From contig NZ_JAODTZ010000059.1 of assembly GCF_025399795.1 (NCBI RefSeq), positions 1-51,071 on the forward strand: a DNA stretch of 51,071 bases, written 5' to 3'. Below the pieces are notes generated by a model. It saw only the letters and a list, made by a program, of their open reading frames with translations, did not search any database and was not told the DNA's origin. Source of the stretch: Streptomyces rhizosphaerihabitans (GTDB taxonomy: Bacteria; Actinomycetota; Actinomycetes; Streptomycetales; Streptomycetaceae). Both the position numbers and the translations under genes were made by a program. The stretch's first letter is position 1; each line of letters begins with the position of its first letter. Positions 1 to 8,673 of this stretch are shown in pieces.

Positions 1-173
1 CCTCAACGCCGAAACCGCGTGACGGGTCCCTTCACCAGGGTCTCCGTGGCTCTGTACGCAGGCTCACGAAGGCCAGCTGCGCCGGGAGCTCGGTGACGAC
101 CAGGCCGAGCGGGTCCAGCCGCGGCCGGCGACGCGCGAGGCCTTCGCCGTGTCGCTGAGGAGGCCTACGGACA
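1..173. other. Left edge, no complete gene
   Basis: A plus-strand frame (about 23-181) encodes a charged stretch ending at a TAG that overlaps the next gene's start. It could be the tail of a disrupted gene, but I do not recognise it. A GAGGAGG at 157-163 is the likely ribosome binding site for the next gene. Confidence 0.3.
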
Positions 174-1232
174 GTGGATAGGGTCACCGGGGTCAGGGCT
201 CGCGAGGCGGACGGGGTGTGTCGGGTGGCTCGGGTTGCGGTGCTCTCCGCGGGGTCGTGGGGGACGACGATGGCGAAGGTGTTCGCCGACGCCGGCAGCG
301 ACGTCACGATCCACGCCCGGCGACCCGAGGTCGTCGCCGAGATCAACGTCCGGCACCAGAACGCCCGGTACCTGCCCGACGTCGTCCTGCCCGACCGGCT
401 CCGCGCGACGGCGGACCCGGTCGAGGCGCTCGCCGGGGCCCGACATGTAATGCTGTCGATCCCGGCGCAGACGCTGCGGGAGAACCTCGCCGCCTGGGCC
501 CCGCACATCGAGCCGGACGCGGTCGTGGTGAGCTCGATGAAGGGCATCGAGACGCATTCCGGGCTGCGGATGTCGGAGGTGATCCACCAGGTCACGGGCA
601 TCCCGTTCGAGCGGATCGCGGTGCTGTCCGGGCCGAACCTGGCCCGGGAGATCGCCGACGGTCAGCCCGCCGCGTCCGTGATCGCCTGCCCCGACGAGAC
701 GGCCGCGGTCGCACTGCAGAAGGCGTGCCACACCCCGTACTTCCGCCCTTACACGGGCACGGACGTGGCGGGCTGCGAGCTCGGCGGGGCGATCAAGAAC
801 GTCATCGCACTTGCTGTCGGTCTCGCGGCCGGTTTGGGCATGGGCGACAACTCCCGTGCCCTGCTCGTCACCCGGGGCCTCGCGGAGACCGCGCGACTCG
901 GCCAGGCGATGGGCGCCGACCCGCTGACCTTCTCCGGCCTCGCAGGGGCCGGCGACCTCATCGCCACCTGCTCCTCGCCGCTGTCCCGGAACCGGACCTT
1001 CGGCGAGCACCTCGGGCAGGGAATGAGCATGGAGGAAGCCACGACGGCGACGGGGCAGACGGCTGAGGGTGTGAAGTCGTGCCGGGCCATCCTGGACCTG
1101 TCGCGGGCCCACGGGGTCGAGATGCCGATCACCGAGGTCGTCGCCGCGGTGATCGACGGCACGACCAGCGTCCCGGACGCGACCGCCGCGCTCATGTCCC
1201 GGACGCCGAAGCCCGAGCAGTACAGCGCGTGA
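174..1232 (+). CDS. gpsA: NAD(P)-dependent glycerol-3-phosphate dehydrogenase-like protein
   Basis: About 352 residues, normal for GpsA, which reversibly reduces dihydroxyacetone phosphate to sn-glycerol 3-phosphate in the cytoplasm for phospholipid synthesis. Visible signatures are an N-terminal Rossmann segment (VAVLSAGSWGTTMAKVFADAG), the catalytic-lysine region GGAIKNVIALAVGLAAGLGMG, and the GLAGAGDLIATCSSPLSRNRTFG block typical of the C-terminal domain. The first glycine of the usual GxGxWG dinucleotide motif is serine here (SAGSWG), so it may be a divergent paralogue rather than the housekeeping copy. The start is uncertain: GTG 174 has GAGGAGG 10 bp upstream, and GTG 216 also has a GAGG-like site. 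The gene stands alone. Confidence 0.85.
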   Translation: MDRVTGVRAREADGVCRVARVAVLSAGSWGTTMAKVFADAGSDVTIHARRPEVVAEINVRHQNARYLPDVVLPDRLRATADPVEALAGARHVMLSIPAQTLRENLAAWAPHIEPDAVVVSSMKGIETHSGLRMSEVIHQVTGIPFERIAVLSGPNLAREIADGQPAASVIACPDETAAVALQKACHTPYFRPYTGTDVAGCELGGAIKNVIALAVGLAAGLGMGDNSRALLVTRGLAETARLGQAMGADPLTFSGLAGAGDLIATCSSPLSRNRTFGEHLGQGMSMEEATTATGQTAEGVKSCRAILDLSRAHGVEMPITEVVAAVIDGTTSVPDATAALMSRTPKPEQYSA

Positions 1233-1269
1233 TCGCCATCCGTGCAGGTCGCGCATACGCAAGAGCCGA

Positions 1270-1294
1270 GGTGGGGCCGCTTCGCCCCGCCACC
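1270..1294 (+). terminator. Candidate gpsA terminator hairpin
   Basis: GGTGGGGC pairs with GCCCC-G-CCACC (one bulged G) about 40 bp after the gpsA stop codon. There is no T-run, as is common in Streptomyces. Confidence 0.4.
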
Positions 1295-1486
1295 ACCCCT
1301 CAATGCACCCGTGCGACCCTCCAACTGGCGCCGCTCGAAGCCAACATGCCGGGGCGTCACAGCCAGCGTGGAGCTCCGGTGCGGCCGACATGGGAGGCCA
1401 GGAGGCCAGGTGAGCTGCGGAAGCCGGTAACAGGGATCAGTTCTCGAGACGCAGATCGGCGAGTTCTGCAAAACCGCATGGCCCAT

Positions 1487-1529
1487 CACCCTCGACGCCC
1501 CACTGAGCTCCGGTGGGGCGTCGAGGGTG
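1487..1529. terminator. Strong 17-bp stem-loop terminator
   Basis: A perfect 17-bp inverted repeat (arms 1487-1503 and 1513-1529, CACCCTCGACGCCCCAC and its complement) with a 9-nt loop. It lies in the noncoding stretch between gpsA and the decayed MFS gene and could act in either direction. Confidence 0.65.
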
Positions 1530-1720
1530 TCGGCACCTGCCAGCGAAAGAGACCGCAAGCACTCTTCTCCGGTGGTGGGTGTGCGATCCGATCAACGAGA
1601 GCAGAGAGCTCACCGCCGAATACGACACGAAGCCCGGTCTGATCCTGGATCGACAGGCTGCCACGCGGTGACGAGGGACGGGACGCGGGATTTCGGTTTT
1701 CGGCCGATCTGTTCCGTCAG

Positions 1721-2477
1721 TTGATCGGGGGGGCGCGGTCCCGACCCCGTCGGTCATCCGAGTGGTTCCAACTGGTGCGCACCCACCCGGTCCTGCTGCG
1801 CTGGGGCCTCTACCAGGCCGCCGTGTCCGGGGCGTTCAACGCCTTCTGGACGACCGTCTCCTTCGTCCTGACCGGGCCCCGCTTCCACTACTCCCCCATC
1901 GGGGTGGGCGTGTTCGCTCTCGTCGGCGCGGCGGGTCCCGCTATCGCCCCGTTCGCGGGGCGGTGGGCCGACCGGGCACTGGTGCGCCCGATGACCGGCG
2001 CCACCTTCGCGGTCGCGGGCTTCGGCGGACACAGCGTCGTGCTGATCGCCCTGGCCGCGGCCCTGATCGACATCGCCGTACAGACCACCCTCATCCCTCA
2101 GCCGGCACACCGTCTACCAGCTCGACCCGGCCGCCCGCACCCGGCTCAACAGCGCCTTCATCGCGACGTTCTTCATGGGCGGCGCGGCCGGATCCCGACT
2201 CGGCTCGGTCGTCTGCCACGCCGGAGGCTGGACCGCGCTCCCCCTGCTCGGCGCCGCGCTGCCGCTCCTGGCCCTCCCCTACTGGGCCACGGAGCGCGGG
2301 GGCGGAAGGCGCCGGGCCGGATCACGCCGTAGCGGCGGGCGGCCGGGAGCGTTCCATGTCCGCCCCTCAGCATCAAGTTCGGGGCCCGATGAAGAGTCTG
2401 AGCGTGTCCAGGGCCATCTTGTCCGTCACGGCACTTCGACCGGACAGACGGTGAACAAGAATCCAGCCCTGCGGTGA
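1721..2477 (+). pseudogene. Decayed MFS transporter (C-terminal half, frameshifted)
   Basis: The frame from 1721 encodes the second half of a major facilitator transporter: LVRTHPVLLRWGLYQAAVSG, a membrane segment through SFVLTGPRF, then ALVGAAGPAIAPFAGRWADR. At about 2100 the frame breaks. The homologous continuation (HTVYQLDPAARTRLNSAFIA, then MGGAAGSRLGSVVCHAGGW and ALPLLGAALPLLALPYW) is in another frame that ends at 2477. The N-terminal six helices are missing; an intact member would be about 400 residues. The last ~35 codons lie antisense to the serine hydrolase, so the native stop was probably earlier. Substrate unknown. Confidence 0.75.
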
Positions 2478-3206
2478 GGCTCCCGCGAAAACGGACGCGC
2501 CGCCTGTCGCGCCGTTGTGCCACACAAGGCTCCCCGCCTTCTGCCAGGCCGGTGCCGGTTCACCCAGCCTGCGGTCGACAAGCAGGTCGGTGAGGAGGCG
2601 GGCGGCGGCCCGGGGAGTGGCCCACAGTCCGCCGGCGGGAAGAATCGCGCCGTCCATGGTCCAGGGCTGCCGAGTCCGGCCGAACAGCCCCCTGCGGCAC
2701 AGTCGTCTGCCGGACGGCGGATCGGTGGCGACGTCGGCGATGCCGAGGGGATCGAGGAGGTGGCGGTGCAGCAACTCCTCGTACGGGGTGCGGGTGGCCG
2801 CGACCAGAGCGGCACCCAGAAGCGCGTATCCGAGGTTGGAATACTCCTCGGCCGTCCCCGCGGGAGCCGTGACCAGGGTGTCGAGGTGCCGTGCGACCGA
2901 GTCCAGGGCGTCGGCGTCGAAAGCCGCGTAGGGATCGCGCCCGCTGATGCCGGGAGGCATTCGAGGAAGGCCCGAGGTGTGCTCGGCAAGCCGGCGCAGG
3001 GTGATTCCCGTGCCGCTGGGCACCGGCAGGAACAGCTCCAGCGGGTCGTCGAGGCTCAGGACACCGTCGTCGGCCAAGGCCGTCAGGACTGTCGCGGTGA
3101 GCGGCTTGGTCAACGAACCGATCTGTACGAACAGGTCGGGGTTGTGGCCGTGAGAGATCTGGGGTGCCTGAAAGCTGCTGAGTATGCAGGTGGGAACTCG
3201 GATCAT
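2373..3206 (-). CDS. Beta-lactamase-family serine hydrolase
   Basis: 277 residues with the penicillin-binding-protein/class C beta-lactamase fold: nucleophile motif S31-L-T-K34 in QIGSLTKPLTATVLTALADDG, Y122-S-N124 in EEYSNLGYALLG, and HNGATGG near residue 230 in place of the KTG motif. LAEHTSGLPRMPPG is a typical conserved block. Family members are esterases, D-aminopeptidases or PBP-like enzymes, and the substrate cannot be told. No clear signal peptide is visible, and the protein is shorter than the usual ~350-400 residues, so the N-terminus may be trimmed. The ribosome binding site before 3206 is weak. Confidence 0.75.
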   Translation of the reverse strand: MIRVPTCILSSFQAPQISHGHNPDLFVQIGSLTKPLTATVLTALADDGVLSLDDPLELFLPVPSGTGITLRRLAEHTSGLPRMPPGISGRDPYAAFDADALDSVARHLDTLVTAPAGTAEEYSNLGYALLGAALVAATRTPYEELLHRHLLDPLGIADVATDPPSGRRLCRRGLFGRTRQPWTMDGAILPAGGLWATPRAAARLLTDLLVDRRLGEPAPAWQKAGSLVWHNGATGGASVFAGASPQGWILVHRLSGRSAVTDKMALDTLRLFIGPRT

Positions 3207-3537
3207 GATGATCTTCTGTCGTGTGTTCGGGGCGGCGCGCGTGCCGCCGTGCCGACGGGCGTGCGACGCCGGTGGGTGACTGTCCGGCGATGGATGAATC
3301 GAGCGGTCTCCCTGATGGCGGCCATCCGCTGGAACAGACCAATGATCGCGGTCCGTTGACCGGGGCGGATCGCAATGAGCTCCGGTCCGGCTGGAGTTGG
3401 CCGTGTGGTGGGCCAGTTCCTCGAAGACGTCAGCAGGTGTGCCGGTGCGGGCGGGGTCTGGACCGAACGGATGCGGGCAGCGGCCTGCGTGGAGTCACGC
3501 TGCCGCCGCTCGGCGAGTGGACGCGCGGGGCGCCCGC
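3207..3537. other. Noncoding gap
   Basis: About 330 bp between two minus-strand genes. I see no convincing gene or RNA; it must hold the serine hydrolase promoter, but no clear -35/-10 pair stands out. Confidence 0.3.
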
Positions 3538-4074
3538 TCAGGCCGACGCGAGCCAGAGTTCGAGGAGAGCCTCCCGCTCGCGCGACCGGAGAACTCTGGC
3601 CGGCCGGGTCTGTTCCCACCACTCGGTCATGACGGTGGGAGTGGCGGTGCCCCGTGTGAAGCGGCTGATCAACTGGCGGGAGAGATCGACCTCGCGCCCG
3701 GAGTAGGCGACGGCGGCGCTGGAGTGGACAGGCGTCAGGACCGTGCCATCGGGTGCGGCGATGGATACGGTCATCTCGGTGGGACTGCTCGGCACCCAGG
3801 CGTCCAGGGCTGCCGCGGCGAAGGTCGCGGCGTGGGTCGCCCAGCGTTGCAGAGTGGAGCGGACCGGGACTTCGGTGACCTCGAGGCCCTCTATGTCGGA
3901 CCACGCCCAGTCACGTTCGTGTGGACCGGTGACGCGGGGCCCTGAGGTCTTCAGCACCACGCAAGGAGCCGGTGCCGTCGCCGGGGCACCCACGTACACG
4001 CCGTCTGCTGAGACCCAGAACAGTCCCACCGTGGTGCCGTCGCCGTGGGATCGGAGGGGCGGGGTCGCTTCCAT
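3538..4074 (-). CDS. Hypothetical protein
   Basis: 178 residues from the ATG at 4074, which has GGAGAG about 11 nt upstream; a longer frame to 4122 lacks a ribosome site. It opens with a beta-rich stretch (VGLFWVSADGVYVGAPA) that looks like a recognition or PH-like fold, has WAWSDIEGLEVTEVPVRS in the middle, and ends in an arginine-rich helix (RVLRSREREALLELWLASA). There is no signal peptide or membrane segment. It lies downstream of the SdpB-like gene on the same strand but beyond a terminator hairpin. I do not recognise the family. Confidence 0.6.
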   Translation of the reverse strand: MEATPPLRSHGDGTTVGLFWVSADGVYVGAPATAPAPCVVLKTSGPRVTGPHERDWAWSDIEGLEVTEVPVRSTLQRWATHAATFAAAALDAWVPSSPTEMTVSIAAPDGTVLTPVHSSAAVAYSGREVDLSRQLISRFTRGTATPTVMTEWWEQTRPARVLRSREREALLELWLASA

Positions 4075-4143
4075 TGCCTGTCTGTCTCTCCTTGGTGGAA
4101 TGCTGCAACCGCGAGCTTGCACGGCGCACGGTATCGAAGTGCG

Positions 4144-4171
4144 GCCTTCCGGCCGAAGGCGCCGGGAAGGC
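4144..4171 (-). terminator. Terminator of the SDP-like operon
   Basis: GCCTTCC (4144-4150) pairs with GGAAGGC (4165-4171), with an inner GGC/GCC pairing. It begins at the last base of the HTTM gene's stop codon, so the three-gene operon probably ends here. Confidence 0.6.
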
Positions 4172-5166
4172 TACACCGACTCCTCCGCGAGCGTGACTTC
4201 GACCGCGCGGCCGCCTGGCTCCTTCTCGTTCCGGGCTCTCCGGATCGGCCGGACGGCCAGATTCGCCACGGCGGAAACGGCCTTGCCGAGTTCCTTGTCG
4301 AGAAAGACGAGGTCACAGGCGATCATCGTCAAAGCGAAACCAGTCAGGCCCATGCACAGACCAATGGCAACGTGGAAGCTGATCGACATGGCGGCGGCCC
4401 AGGGCCGGAGCGCGGGGACCAGCACTCCGAGGGGGAAGTAGACGAGGAAGATGACGGTCATGTACGTCCCGGCCACAACCAGGAAATCGTTGTGATAGAT
4501 GAGGTTCGAGACGCCGGGGAACGCGAACTCCGGAACGCGGAGCACATAGAACAGGGCGGTTCCGTCCTGCCACATCTGTCCCTGCACCTTGTACAGACCG
4601 CTGACGACATACACCAGGCACATCTGCGACGCGATCGCCACAACGCCGAGATTGTGCAGAGGCGTTGCCAGTGAACGCACCTGCGTCGGCAGGCGCCGGC
4701 CGAGCCTTTTCGCGCGGCCGGAGGAAAAGGAGAACCGGTCGTAGCAGCGGGTGGCCAGGAGCATCGGGAGCACCAGGTAGGCGAGGTTGTCGCCACCGTC
4801 GAGCAGGACCGGCTGACGTTCGTAGAGGGACCACAGGAACACCCAGTGGCAGGCGAGTCCGGCCCTGCCGCCGATGCCCAGGGTCACCATCAGAGCGGTG
4901 ATCAGGCCCAGATGGAAGACCAGTTGGAACCATGCCTCCGACGAACTCCACGCATACAGGCTGAAGGAGCCGTTGCTGTGGACCTGCGCAACGAATTCCC
5001 GCCATGGAAGAACGGCGTCAGGACCGAAGAGGTAGTCCCGGTCGGCGTACTGACTGACATAGAACATCAGGCCGACGAACCCCAGGAGGGCACGGGTTCC
5101 GGAGACGCCGACGACACCGAACGGCACCGAACTCCACCTGTCGACCGTGGAGATGAACTTCTTCAT
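4171..5166 (-). CDS. HTTM-domain, SdpB-like membrane protein
   Basis: 331 residues starting MKKFISTVDRWSSVPFG. Several membrane segments are visible (RALLGFVGLMFYVSQY, WFQLVFHLGLITALMVTLGI, LAYLVLPMLLATRCYDRF, LGVVAIASQMCLVYVVSGLY, VVAGTYMTVIFLVYFPLGVL, HVAIGLCMGLTGFALTMIAC). The block SGLYKVQGQMWQDGTALFY is the hallmark of HTTM (vitamin-K-carboxylase-like) proteins, to which Bacillus SdpB belongs. SdpB and SdpA are needed to mature the secreted SDP toxin from pre-SdpC. The start codon overlaps the stop of the upstream SdpA-like gene (ATGA at 5163-5166), so translation is coupled. The family is clear; the function in peptide maturation is inferred from context. Confidence 0.8.
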   Translation of the reverse strand: MKKFISTVDRWSSVPFGVVGVSGTRALLGFVGLMFYVSQYADRDYLFGPDAVLPWREFVAQVHSNGSFSLYAWSSSEAWFQLVFHLGLITALMVTLGIGGRAGLACHWVFLWSLYERQPVLLDGGDNLAYLVLPMLLATRCYDRFSFSSGRAKRLGRRLPTQVRSLATPLHNLGVVAIASQMCLVYVVSGLYKVQGQMWQDGTALFYVLRVPEFAFPGVSNLIYHNDFLVVAGTYMTVIFLVYFPLGVLVPALRPWAAAMSISFHVAIGLCMGLTGFALTMIACDLVFLDKELGKAVSAVANLAVRPIRRARNEKEPGGRAVEVTLAEESV

Positions 5167-5801
5167 CCGACGTCCTCCGCATTCCGCCACTTCAGATCCT
5201 CGAAGCGGGTCGTGCCCCTGGCGGAGGAATCCTTGCGCCGCGACCATGAAGGCAGCTCGTGTACGTACATGCGCACCTGCACGGCGGAGGGCGAGCCGTC
5301 ACACACGTTCGACAGCTGGGACAGTGAGTAGCGCGCGAGGAAGGTCTCTGCCTCCTTCCGGGAAGTCTTCTCATAGGGAAGGAGAGGAACCGGTCGCTTC
5401 TTCTTCTCCATCTCCTTGTTCCGAAGTCGCGCCAGAACCGGATCGGGACTGTCCATCTGTGTGATGGTCCCGCTGACGAGCCGGTTGATGCGAGACGGAA
5501 AGAACCGGTCGTGCTGAACTCTGGCCACGTAAGGGCGGGAGACGTCATAGAAGCCGGTGGCCCTGCCGTTCGCGCACTTGGCCCGCGCGAGAATGCCACG
5601 GTCGTCCGACAGGGGGTCCGGGGCGAAAAGCATCCAGTTCTGCGACAGATACGGTTCCGTCAGCGCGTTCATCTCGTCGTAGTAGCGCAGCTTGACGGGG
5701 TTCAGGGGTGTCTGGGTCAACGCCGCGATGGACAGGTAGGCGCCCAGGAGGGCGGCCCCGGCAATGAGGACCGCCCTCCTGAGGACAACGTGCTCGGTCA
5801 C
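5163..5801 (-). CDS. SdpA-like DUF5819 protein
   Basis: 212 residues from a GTG at 5801. A single N-terminal membrane anchor (VLIAGAALLGAYLSIAAL) is followed by an extracytoplasmic domain with QNWMLFAPDPLSDDRG at residues 54-69, the N-W-x-x-F-A-P-x-P motif of DUF5819/SdpA-type proteins. The start overlaps the stop of the small-peptide gene (GTGA, 5798-5801) and the stop overlaps the HTTM start, so the three genes form a tightly coupled unit. In Bacillus, SdpA acts with SdpB in SDP production; here that role is inferred. A much longer upstream frame covers the peptide gene in another phase and should be ignored. Confidence 0.78.
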   Translation of the reverse strand: MTEHVVLRRAVLIAGAALLGAYLSIAALTQTPLNPVKLRYYDEMNALTEPYLSQNWMLFAPDPLSDDRGILARAKCANGRATGFYDVSRPYVARVQHDRFFPSRINRLVSGTITQMDSPDPVLARLRNKEMEKKKRPVPLLPYEKTSRKEAETFLARYSLSQLSNVCDGSPSAVQVRMYVHELPSWSRRKDSSARGTTRFEDLKWRNAEDVG

Positions 5802-6121
5802 TTGTCGAAGACCGTGTCGACCGCCTCGACCCCGTCGACACCCTTGGCGGGCGCCACGTGAGTCCCGAAGAAGTCGTTGGCCACCTGACCGGCCGCCTTC
5901 GCCACGTGCGGGCAGGCCGCACGACCGTGGACCGCGGCCTTGCCCACGACCTTGCCCAGAAGACTGCCCAGGCCCGCGGGCGCCCTCTCGACGCCCGGCC
6001 GGACAACCGCCGGAGCGGAATCCGCCTGCGGCGCGGCGGCTTGCGCGGTCCCCTGCATGCTGAGCACAGCCGCGACGCCACCCATGGTGATGCCGGCCAC
6101 GGCGAACAGCTTCTTCTTCAT
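5798..6121 (-). CDS. Small secreted peptide, candidate SDP-like toxin precursor
   Basis: 107 residues with a strong site (AAGGAGAGAAG) just before the ATG. Residues 1-30 are a classic Sec signal (MKKK, hydrophobic core, then GTAQAAA). The mature part holds an alanine/glycine-rich amphipathic block, GLGSLLGKVVGKAAVHGRAA, then C70, HVAKAAGQVANDFFGTHVAP, and an acidic tail (GVDGVEAVDTVFDK). It is the first gene of the operon with the SdpA-like and SdpB-like genes, the place where a precursor would be expected. Bacillus SDP carries two cysteines in a disulfide; this peptide has one, so a different structure or dimerisation is expected. No SdpI-like immunity gene is visible nearby. Confidence 0.7.
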   Translation of the reverse strand: MKKKLFAVAGITMGGVAAVLSMQGTAQAAAPQADSAPAVVRPGVERAPAGLGSLLGKVVGKAAVHGRAACPHVAKAAGQVANDFFGTHVAPAKGVDGVEAVDTVFDK

Positions 6122-6939
6122 CTTCTCTCCTTGCGCCTGTCGAATTCCGATCAGGCTTTCTCATTGCTCGGCGCATGCCGAGCCATAGAAGAAGGAAGGA
6201 ATGTTGACAGCACAGAACAGTGCCGCCGATGCCGGTGCTTCGCACAAGTCAAAAGCACCCGGCTCCCCCTACTGACACGGGGCCACTGCGGCATGTGGTC
6301 AGCATGCCGCCCTGCCGGTACCGGATATCCGGTACTCCAGCGCTGTCCCCGTTGGCTCGAATACTGGCACACCTCGAATCTATGTTTCTCACCAGTAACA
6401 CCCCGGAGTGACTGAAAACGATCAACAGAACCGGCCAACCGCACCCGAAATGATCCAAAATTCAATATTTACTTCCACTCAAAACCAGACACGCCCGAGG
6501 CCCCCTTGTTGATCATGGACCGGCATCCCTCCGCTCCCTGCCGGGAACGGCTTGGCCGAAAATGCACCCTTCCGCTGGAGCCCGTACGCCCTGATGCCCC
6601 CTCAAGGTCCGGTGCCGGCGTCCGGACCGTGCACTCAGGGCCGGTGGAAGGAAATACGTGGCCGGCGCCCCCGTACCCGGCAAAGTGGACGCCACCTGGC
6701 GCCCTGCGGCCGATTCGTCATCGAGTCGGGCGTTCCGCCGCTGAGCTTCCTGCCCGCTTCAGACATCCGCGAGCGCAGCCTCCGACGCCTTGATGCGCGA
6801 CAGGTGGTGGATGGGATCGGAGCCTTGGGCTTTCGTGAAGGCTTCCGCCGACGTTCCGGCCCTGGTACGCGCAGATGCCGGCGCCAGAGCAAGAGCGGAA
6901 CAGGGGCTTGTCAGCGCAGGTCAGGTCAGATGCGCTGAA
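6122..6939. other. Noncoding stretch upstream of the SDP-like operon
   Basis: About 800 bp without a supportable gene. 6360-6490 is markedly AT-richer than its surroundings (poly-A/T runs around 6450-6480) and may hold the minus-strand promoter of the peptide operon. 6500-6930 has only short discontinuous frames, probably decayed coding DNA. Confidence 0.35.
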
Positions 6940-7070
6940 CGCGAGGATCATCGAGCGCCTTACGAGCTTGGCTCGCGTGGCGGACACCGCACTGTCGCCA
7001 CGCGATACGACAAGCCCGCCGTCCGCTACGAGCCGACCGTGCTGATTGCAGCTTTAACGAATGGCTTTGA
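6940..7070 (+). mobile_element. Transposase C-terminal remnant (IS5-like)
   Basis: A degenerate DDE-transposase tail: RIIERLTSLA in one frame, then GHRTVATRYDKPAVRYEP in the next, then VLIAA and, after a further one-base shift, NEWL and stop at 7068-7070. The pattern ER..RVATRYDK..Y.A.V.IAA..EWL is the usual end of IS5-family transposases. At least two frameshifts and no N-terminus, so it is inactive. Confidence 0.65.
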
Positions 7071-7147
7071 TCGGAGGTGGCCTTCCCGACCTCGTTCACC
7101 AGTCCCGGCCGGCGGTCAGCTCCTCCGCATCCGCGTCCGTACAGGTC

Positions 7148-7519
7148 CTAGGGCAGCGGGAAGGCCGTGCACTTCGGGTCGTCCAGGCATGCCTGCATCT
7201 CATCCTGGCTCGCCTGGTTCCGCGTATTCAGCGCCTCTATGTACATCTCCGCCTGACCTGGCAGGCCTCCGCATTCAGTGGGCTTGGCATCCTTGTAGGT
7301 GTCGGAGTTGACGTAGGCGTCGGGGTCGGCGTTCCTGCTGTCGATGGTCTTGGACCACGCGTCGACGCATGCTGCCCGCTTCTGGGCGGCGCTGAGTTCG
7401 GGTGTCTTTGCTGCTGTGACGGTGACGGCGGTTTTCGGTTTACTGCCGGGGTTGGAGCAGCCGACCAGCACGAGAGCGGCGACGGTGGCGAGTGCGACGG
7501 TGGCCGTTCTGCGGTTCAT
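7148..7519 (-). CDS. Small lipoprotein, unknown function
   Basis: 123 residues. The N-terminus (MNRRTATVALATVAALVLVGCS) is a lipoprotein signal with lipobox LVGC and lipidated C21, so the protein should be anchored outside the membrane. The mature part is about 100 residues with four more cysteines (RAACVDAW, PTECGGL, MQACLDDPKC), suggesting disulfides. No domain recognised. A GGGA precedes the ATG by about 5 nt. It stands alone between two IS remnants. Confidence 0.7.
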   Translation of the reverse strand: MNRRTATVALATVAALVLVGCSNPGSKPKTAVTVTAAKTPELSAAQKRAACVDAWSKTIDSRNADPDAYVNSDTYKDAKPTECGGLPGQAEMYIEALNTRNQASQDEMQACLDDPKCTAFPLP

Positions 7520-7623
7520 GGTTTTCCCAGGTTTGTGCGGTGTCGGGATGCTACTGAACCTGAACGAGTGATGTCGGGGGCGTTCGGCAGATCCAGAGCT
7601 CCTGGTCCGGTAGTGCTGGGACT

Positions 7624-8004
7624 GTGAGGTATGCGCAAGGTGGGGGCTTCACCGACGCGGAGAGGGCTGCTCGCGAGCGAGTGCGTCCGGATGCGGTGGC
7701 CCGGTTCGAGGCCGGGCAGACGACCAGAGCCATCGCGACCGCGCTCAGGGTGCCGGAGCGGTCGGTGGAGCGGTGGCGACGTCAGCGGCGTGAGGGCGGT
7801 CCAGCTGGTGTCGCCTCGAAAGGGTCGCCTGGCCGATCCCGGCTGTCCGACGGCCAAATCGCCAGGCTGGAACGGAAGTTGGAGCGCGGTCCACTCGTAC
7901 ATGACTGGGCTGATCAGCGGTGGACGTTGGCCCGTGCGAAGACCCTGATCGGTCGGATGTTCCACGTCTCCTACACCGTGGACCCGGACATCGCCTTCGG
8001 GTGA
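7624..8004 (+). pseudogene. Truncated IS630-family transposase (N-terminal HTH)
   Basis: 126 codons from GTG 7624 with the start-of-protein signature of IS630 transposases (MRYAQGGGFTDAERAARERV), a helix-turn-helix (GQTTRAIATALRVPERSVER WRRQ) and a winged-helix segment up to RMFHVSYTV. Homology then stops and the frame ends in unrelated DPDIAFG. The DDE catalytic domain (about 200 residues) is missing, so the element is dead. It ends about 110 bp before the tRNA gene. Confidence 0.75.
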
Positions 8005-8117
8005 GCAGACCGGGGCGGGCGGGCAACGGGTGAAGCATCGGCTTCGCCGCGTAAGGGTCCTGCGTCGTAGGGTGGTCTTCGGTGCTTGCCGTGATGGCGT
8101 ATGGTGGGGAATACCGA

Positions 8118-8191
8118 CGCGGGGTGGAGCAGCTCGGTAGCTCGCTGGGCTCATAACCCAGAGGTCGCAGGTTCAAATCCTGTCCCCGCTA
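8118..8191 (+). tRNA. Initiator tRNA-fMet (CAT)
   Basis: A 74-nt cloverleaf: acceptor arm CGCGGGG/CCCCGCT, D arm GAGC/GCTC, anticodon arm CTGGG-CTCATAA-CCCAG with CAT at 8152-8154, T arm GCAGG-TTCAAAT-CCTGT and discriminator A. The first acceptor pair is a C-T mismatch and the anticodon stem has three consecutive G-C pairs; both mark the initiator rather than the elongator tRNA. CCA is not encoded. Confidence 0.95.
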
Positions 8192-8196
8192 CTGCT

Positions 8197-8233
8197 GGAG
8201 AGGGCCCGGATCCACACGATCCGGGCCCTCTCC
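8197..8233 (+). terminator. Strong tRNA terminator
   Basis: A perfect 16-bp stem (GGAGAGGGCCCGGATC, 8197-8212, with 8218-8233) and loop CACAC, starting 6 nt after the tRNA, followed by CCTTTCCC. Confidence 0.85.
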
Positions 8234-8452
8234 CTTTCCCGGACGATCGCCCGCCTGGCTCCTGCCTGGTACGAGGCCGGGCGGCTGGGCATCGCAGCTG
8301 GCTGCGCGGGCAGTGTTCGGCGTCGTACCGGCGCGGCGCCGGCCTCGGCGGCAGGTTCGGCTCTGAGCGCGGCGTGCAGCAGCTGGTGGTGGGCCATCGG
8401 CGGCCCGGACTCGTGACGGTCCCGGCCGGGCCGTCACGACGGGCGGAGTCCG

Positions 8453-8673
8453 TCAGTCCCGGTAGTCGGGGGCGATCCGGTCGGGCAGGCGGAGCATCGT
8501 GGTCCATGCGAGTTCGAGCGCGGCATTGTCGTGCAGATCGCCTTCGGCCCTCCCCTCGAACTGCCGGACGGTGTGTTCGCACACCTCGTACGGCGGGACG
8601 ACGAGCGCGGCGCCGCCGGCCTGGGCTGCGATCTGGATGTCGCAGGCCATCTCCCGGTAGTACATCCGCAGGA
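8453..8673 (-). pseudogene. C-terminal fragment of an unknown protein
   Basis: A coding-like frame reads AFLRMYYREMACDIQIAAQA then GGAALVVPPYEVCEHTVRQF and ends APDYRD. It is fused at its N-terminal side to an IS5-like transposase scrap, so the original gene lost its beginning. It could be expressed from the ATG of MYYREM (8665), giving 70 residues, but no ribosome site is obvious. Family unknown. Confidence 0.4.

Noticed and set aside
5802..6245. Upstream extension of the SdpA-like gene
   Set aside because: Gly/Arg-rich out-of-frame translation of the peptide gene; the GTG at 5801 overlaps the peptide stop as expected.
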